Shown piece by piece: positions 60,800 through 64,000 of a stretch of 64,000 bases of DNA (position 1 is the first letter of the stretch; every line of letters begins with the position of its first letter). The position numbers and the translations under genes were made by a program. Origin of the DNA: Brachypodius melanocephalos (lineage: Eukaryota; Chordata; Aves; Passeriformes; Pycnonotidae); contig VZSR01003798.1 of NCBI GenBank assembly GCA_013398615.1, positions 7,780,258-7,844,257 of the forward strand, given 5' to 3'. The notes beneath the pieces were generated by a model that saw only the letters and a list, made by a program, of their open reading frames with translations, made no database searches and had not been told where the DNA came from.

Positions 60800-63798
60800 C
60801 CACCAAAACAACACAGACAAATGCAAGAGTTCTCAGGAGGCTGAATTTAACAGCATTTGTAGACCATTATGCGAAGACCCAACCCCCTCAAGTGATTGCT
60901 GCAATTTCTTCAAGAGAATTACAAAGAGAATTTAAATTTATTCAAAATAAGGTTAATTAAACTGGAACGCCCGACTACAATTTCTTTCCTTCGTCTTAGG
61001 AATAAAAAAATACCCCAAACTTTGAAAAGCATCAAAAACTCTGAAGATCGGTTTGTTCAAAACATTTGTTCGTATCTCAGGTTACAAAGGAAATCTTTGC
61101 ATCATTTTCCCTCATATGGGAATATTATAAGGGCATATTAATATTCCCTTTAAATTTCTCAATACTTGAAGATGGATATCACAGCCCTTTCAAATTACAT
61201 AAAGAACAACTTGGCATGAAATTAATGTGGATGTGGAGCTTTGGTTATTTTTAACAAGTATTTCAAGCACTTTTTTCACTCTTGCCATGCAGCAAGAACT
61301 AAGAACCTTTCAGTCAAAGTTTGAAAAGGCATTTGACTAAAAAATGGAAGTGGTTAACATTCTGATGCAATTTTAACTGCCACGTGAATATCTGATTGGG
61401 CAATCTCTTGCCTTAATGGACTGCTTCGAAGGGCCCTGTCCTCACAGCTAATGACTGATTCACTTTTTACAGCAGAACTAGCTCAGATGACACTTCTTAT
61501 CAATTTTAGTTCATATGATCTTATGAGTTCCTCCAGAATGTGTAGTCATTTACCAGGCTCCCATACACAGATATTCCTCACACATTACCAGGGGGAGAGC
61601 TTGGGGGAAGGTTGTGTGTGTGCTGTGGTGGGTGATATAAGACCTCCCTAAAGCGTTAGGTGTTATGAAAGCCAAATAACACTCAGGTAAAGCAGCTTCT
61701 CCCCAACATCCCTACTTTATGCTTTTTTAAAATATTCAGCCAAGCAACTGCTTGTTAAATACCGCAGAAATGGTCATGATACTACACAAACTGTAGCATA
61801 CCCCATAAATCTCACTGTATATTCACTCACATGCAAGAGTGATGGGTATATTTTAAATTTCATATAATCCCATTATCTAGCAACACCAAATGCAGACAAC
61901 CGTATAATTTCCAAAGACAACTTCTTGGCATATTAACAAAAGTTATCTCCTTACTAATAAATTAAACAACTTTCATTTTGAACCCAAAAAGAGAAAAAAC
62001 CCAGATATTGCTCTGTGCCAAGATTATAAATTTATGGGCTCTGAGAAATTAAGGAAGTGTTATCTGTTCAGAAAGAAGTCTCTGCACACACAATAATTCC
62101 ATTCATTTTCATGATCAGCCTTTTGTTCCAGTCTCCTCACGAAGATCTACAGCTTCTTCCCACCTTTGGTTCCTAAATGTAACTTTCTTTTATAAATAAG
62201 GAATAAATGTGGACCCAATGTCAGTGACTTCACGCAGCTCTGGCTCTGACCCATTGACATTTTTGGAGAATACCAAGCAGATGGACAAATGCAGCAGCTC
62301 TCCGTCCCCCTATACTGGGGGAAGGCAATCAGGAGGTCAGTGATGACCTTTAAATGAAGGTTTTGGGGAAGAGAGACCCAGTGCCAGGACTGGGTTGGCC
62401 CGAGGGACACAAGAACCTTCTCAGGAACCAGCCCAAATCACTCTGCTCAGCACAAGATCATTCTCTCCATTGCTTTGCTGAACAAGACCTGCAGCCTGCC
62501 ATGTACACATGAGTGAAGAGGCCTGTAAATGTGCACAGATCAAACTGTATTTGCTACAGATTCAATCTTAGTTATGCTCACAGGAGTGTTGCAGCCCAAA
62601 ATAAATGACAAAATAAGTCACTTTTTTCTAATGGCTTTGAAGTGACTGTAGAAAAAGCTTCTCCTCTCATCAAGATATTTCATATTCTATTAAGTGACCT
62701 GACCTAATCAATTAAAAATTCTTTAAATGCTACAGCAGTCCTGAAGTAGAAGGACAAAGGAAAGACCAACAATTAACTAAGGTCTAACCAAACAGAAAAC
62801 ATTACAAGGTTTAGCTTGTGCTGAAGTTTAGGAGGAAATTCAAGGCTTTAGGTTTTTAACAGGGTTTTTATTTCCCATTTTTATCTGGGTTTAGGAATTG
62901 AGGTCAAAAGTGGAATTATCTCTTTGTTCTGAGCCATGACATTGTATTCTTATTAAACTCCTCTTGTGGAATGCTAGATGAAGTCAATTGAAAAATAATC
63001 TTTTGGGTTTTTTATATTCAGACACTCATACCCGCACCAACACGAGTTTTACATTTCTTACAAAGTTTGGGGTATTTCATCTGAATTGAGGCTGCTACTG
63101 CTGGTTCCAGCATCCCAAACCCAGGGCAGTGGCAGCAGAGCCCACGAGGAGCTGCAGTCATGAACAATTTAAGTGGGCACAGACATCTGCAACATCTGCA
63201 GGAACATTACACTCCAAGATTTCGTGGTTTGCTTTTTCTTTGCACTGGTGCTTGCATTTTTACTATGTGGCAAAAATATCCAGAGGCGTAGGTTGAAGGG
63301 GTTTTTAATCTATGACTTGTTTAACTTCAAAACAATAAATAAAAAATAAAAATCAATTAGAACAGCCAGGAGAAGAGAGCTGCTTTTGTTGGCTTCGAAT
63401 GAAGGAGTCCAATATATCCTTTCATAAACAAACCTCCTCTCTACTAAAGTTTCTTGTAAGAACAAGGCAGGCTTCAAAAGAGGTTCAGAGATTCAGAGAG
63501 GATAGGAACCCAAAAGTTCAGAAAATTCATTCGTCTGCAAAGCAGAGCTGGAAGTCCCAAGGGAACAGCTTGAGTGAGACTTTCTAGTACTCACCATCCC
63601 TGTTCAGGCACAAAGGGCACTGTAAAAACAACCTCTCAGGGTGCTTTTCAGGAAACTACACATTTTCTGCTGAACCAGCCAGAACCCATTAATTTCAATG
63701 CATAAAATGATGAATAGAAAAGCTGGCTGCCCTCAAAGGTAAACAGAGGTCAAGGTGGAGCTTGGCAAGCAGCTAGTTTTTGGTTAAAATACCACCTC

Positions 63799-63813
63799 AA
63801 AAAAAAAAAAAAA
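63799..63813 (+). repeat. Poly-A tract, 15 A
   Basis: An uninterrupted run of 15 A after ACCACCTC, followed by GTTG. Confidence 0.95.
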
Positions 63814-64000
63814 GTTGTTTCATGCAAAACCACTCAAATTAAAGGAAGTAATTTACATAAAGATTTCATAAACGGTTTTGTTCATCTTCCAGGAATAATC
63901 CACTTGATTAGTTTAATGGTAGAAACATTATCAGATCAGAACATTTTTAGGGAAAACCAAAAAAACCATGATTTGTATGTCTTATAAACTGAAACCATAA

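Larger units (their letters stand above)
57911..64000. other. Gene-free AT-rich sequence to the end of the window
   Basis: No supportable gene. Contents are a 22-A run (60778-60799), a C/A-rich low-complexity tract near 60158-60196, a short TG-rich tract near 61610 and a 15-A run (63799-63813). Frames do not exceed 87 codons and none is recognised. Confidence 0.65.

Noticed and set aside
1..64000. tRNA, rRNA or CRISPR features
   Set aside because: No cloverleaf-type sequence with promoter boxes, no rRNA-like stretch and no regularly spaced repeats were found on reading both strands.

Overview
The window looks like ordinary non-coding nuclear DNA from a bird, probably a passerine. The sequence is AT-rich, contains many homopolymer A tracts and is poor in CpG outside a few short patches. 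It carries retroelement remnants of types typical of birds: three short pieces that read like the 3' end of avian CR1 LINEs, and two long terminal repeats that read like the abundant avian ERVL-type LTR (opening close to TG-TCCTGGTTTTGGCTGGGAT, closing in AAACCACAACA). The bird assignment is recognition from memory, not a database search. I see no bacterial gene organisation, rRNA, tRNA or CRISPR array.

No protein-coding gene can be supported. The longest open frame is 163 codons. All long frames are isolated, overlap equally long frames on the same or opposite strand, resemble no family I recognise and lack a convincing exon chain. The window is best read as an intergenic stretch or the interior of a very large intron.

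Layout: 1-15852 is mostly unique AT-rich sequence with a GC-richer, frame-dense patch (1191-1720), a CpG-rich patch followed by a perfect GATA-type palindrome (10764-11095) and a second small CpG cluster (12129-12165). At 15853-16415 lies a complete solo LTR flanked by an almost perfect 5-bp target duplication. A related, more diverged LTR in the same orientation follows at about 17749-18312. From 18313 to 42150 the sequence is unique and AT-rich, with CR1 tails at 20403-20475 (plus) and 29947-30095 (minus). A three-copy 42-bp minisatellite (42278-42403) sits inside the longest open frame. After further unique sequence come a third CR1 tail (about 53271-53315), a frame-dense stretch at 56895-57281 and a patch at 57490-57910 that keeps more CpG than its surroundings and contains an exon-like segment.

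Nothing amounts to a demonstrable new biological system. The best leads are the CpG/GATA patch near 11 kb and the CpG-retaining patch near 57.7 kb, as candidate regulatory or exonic elements, and the LTR pair as a record of retroviral insertion and recombination.
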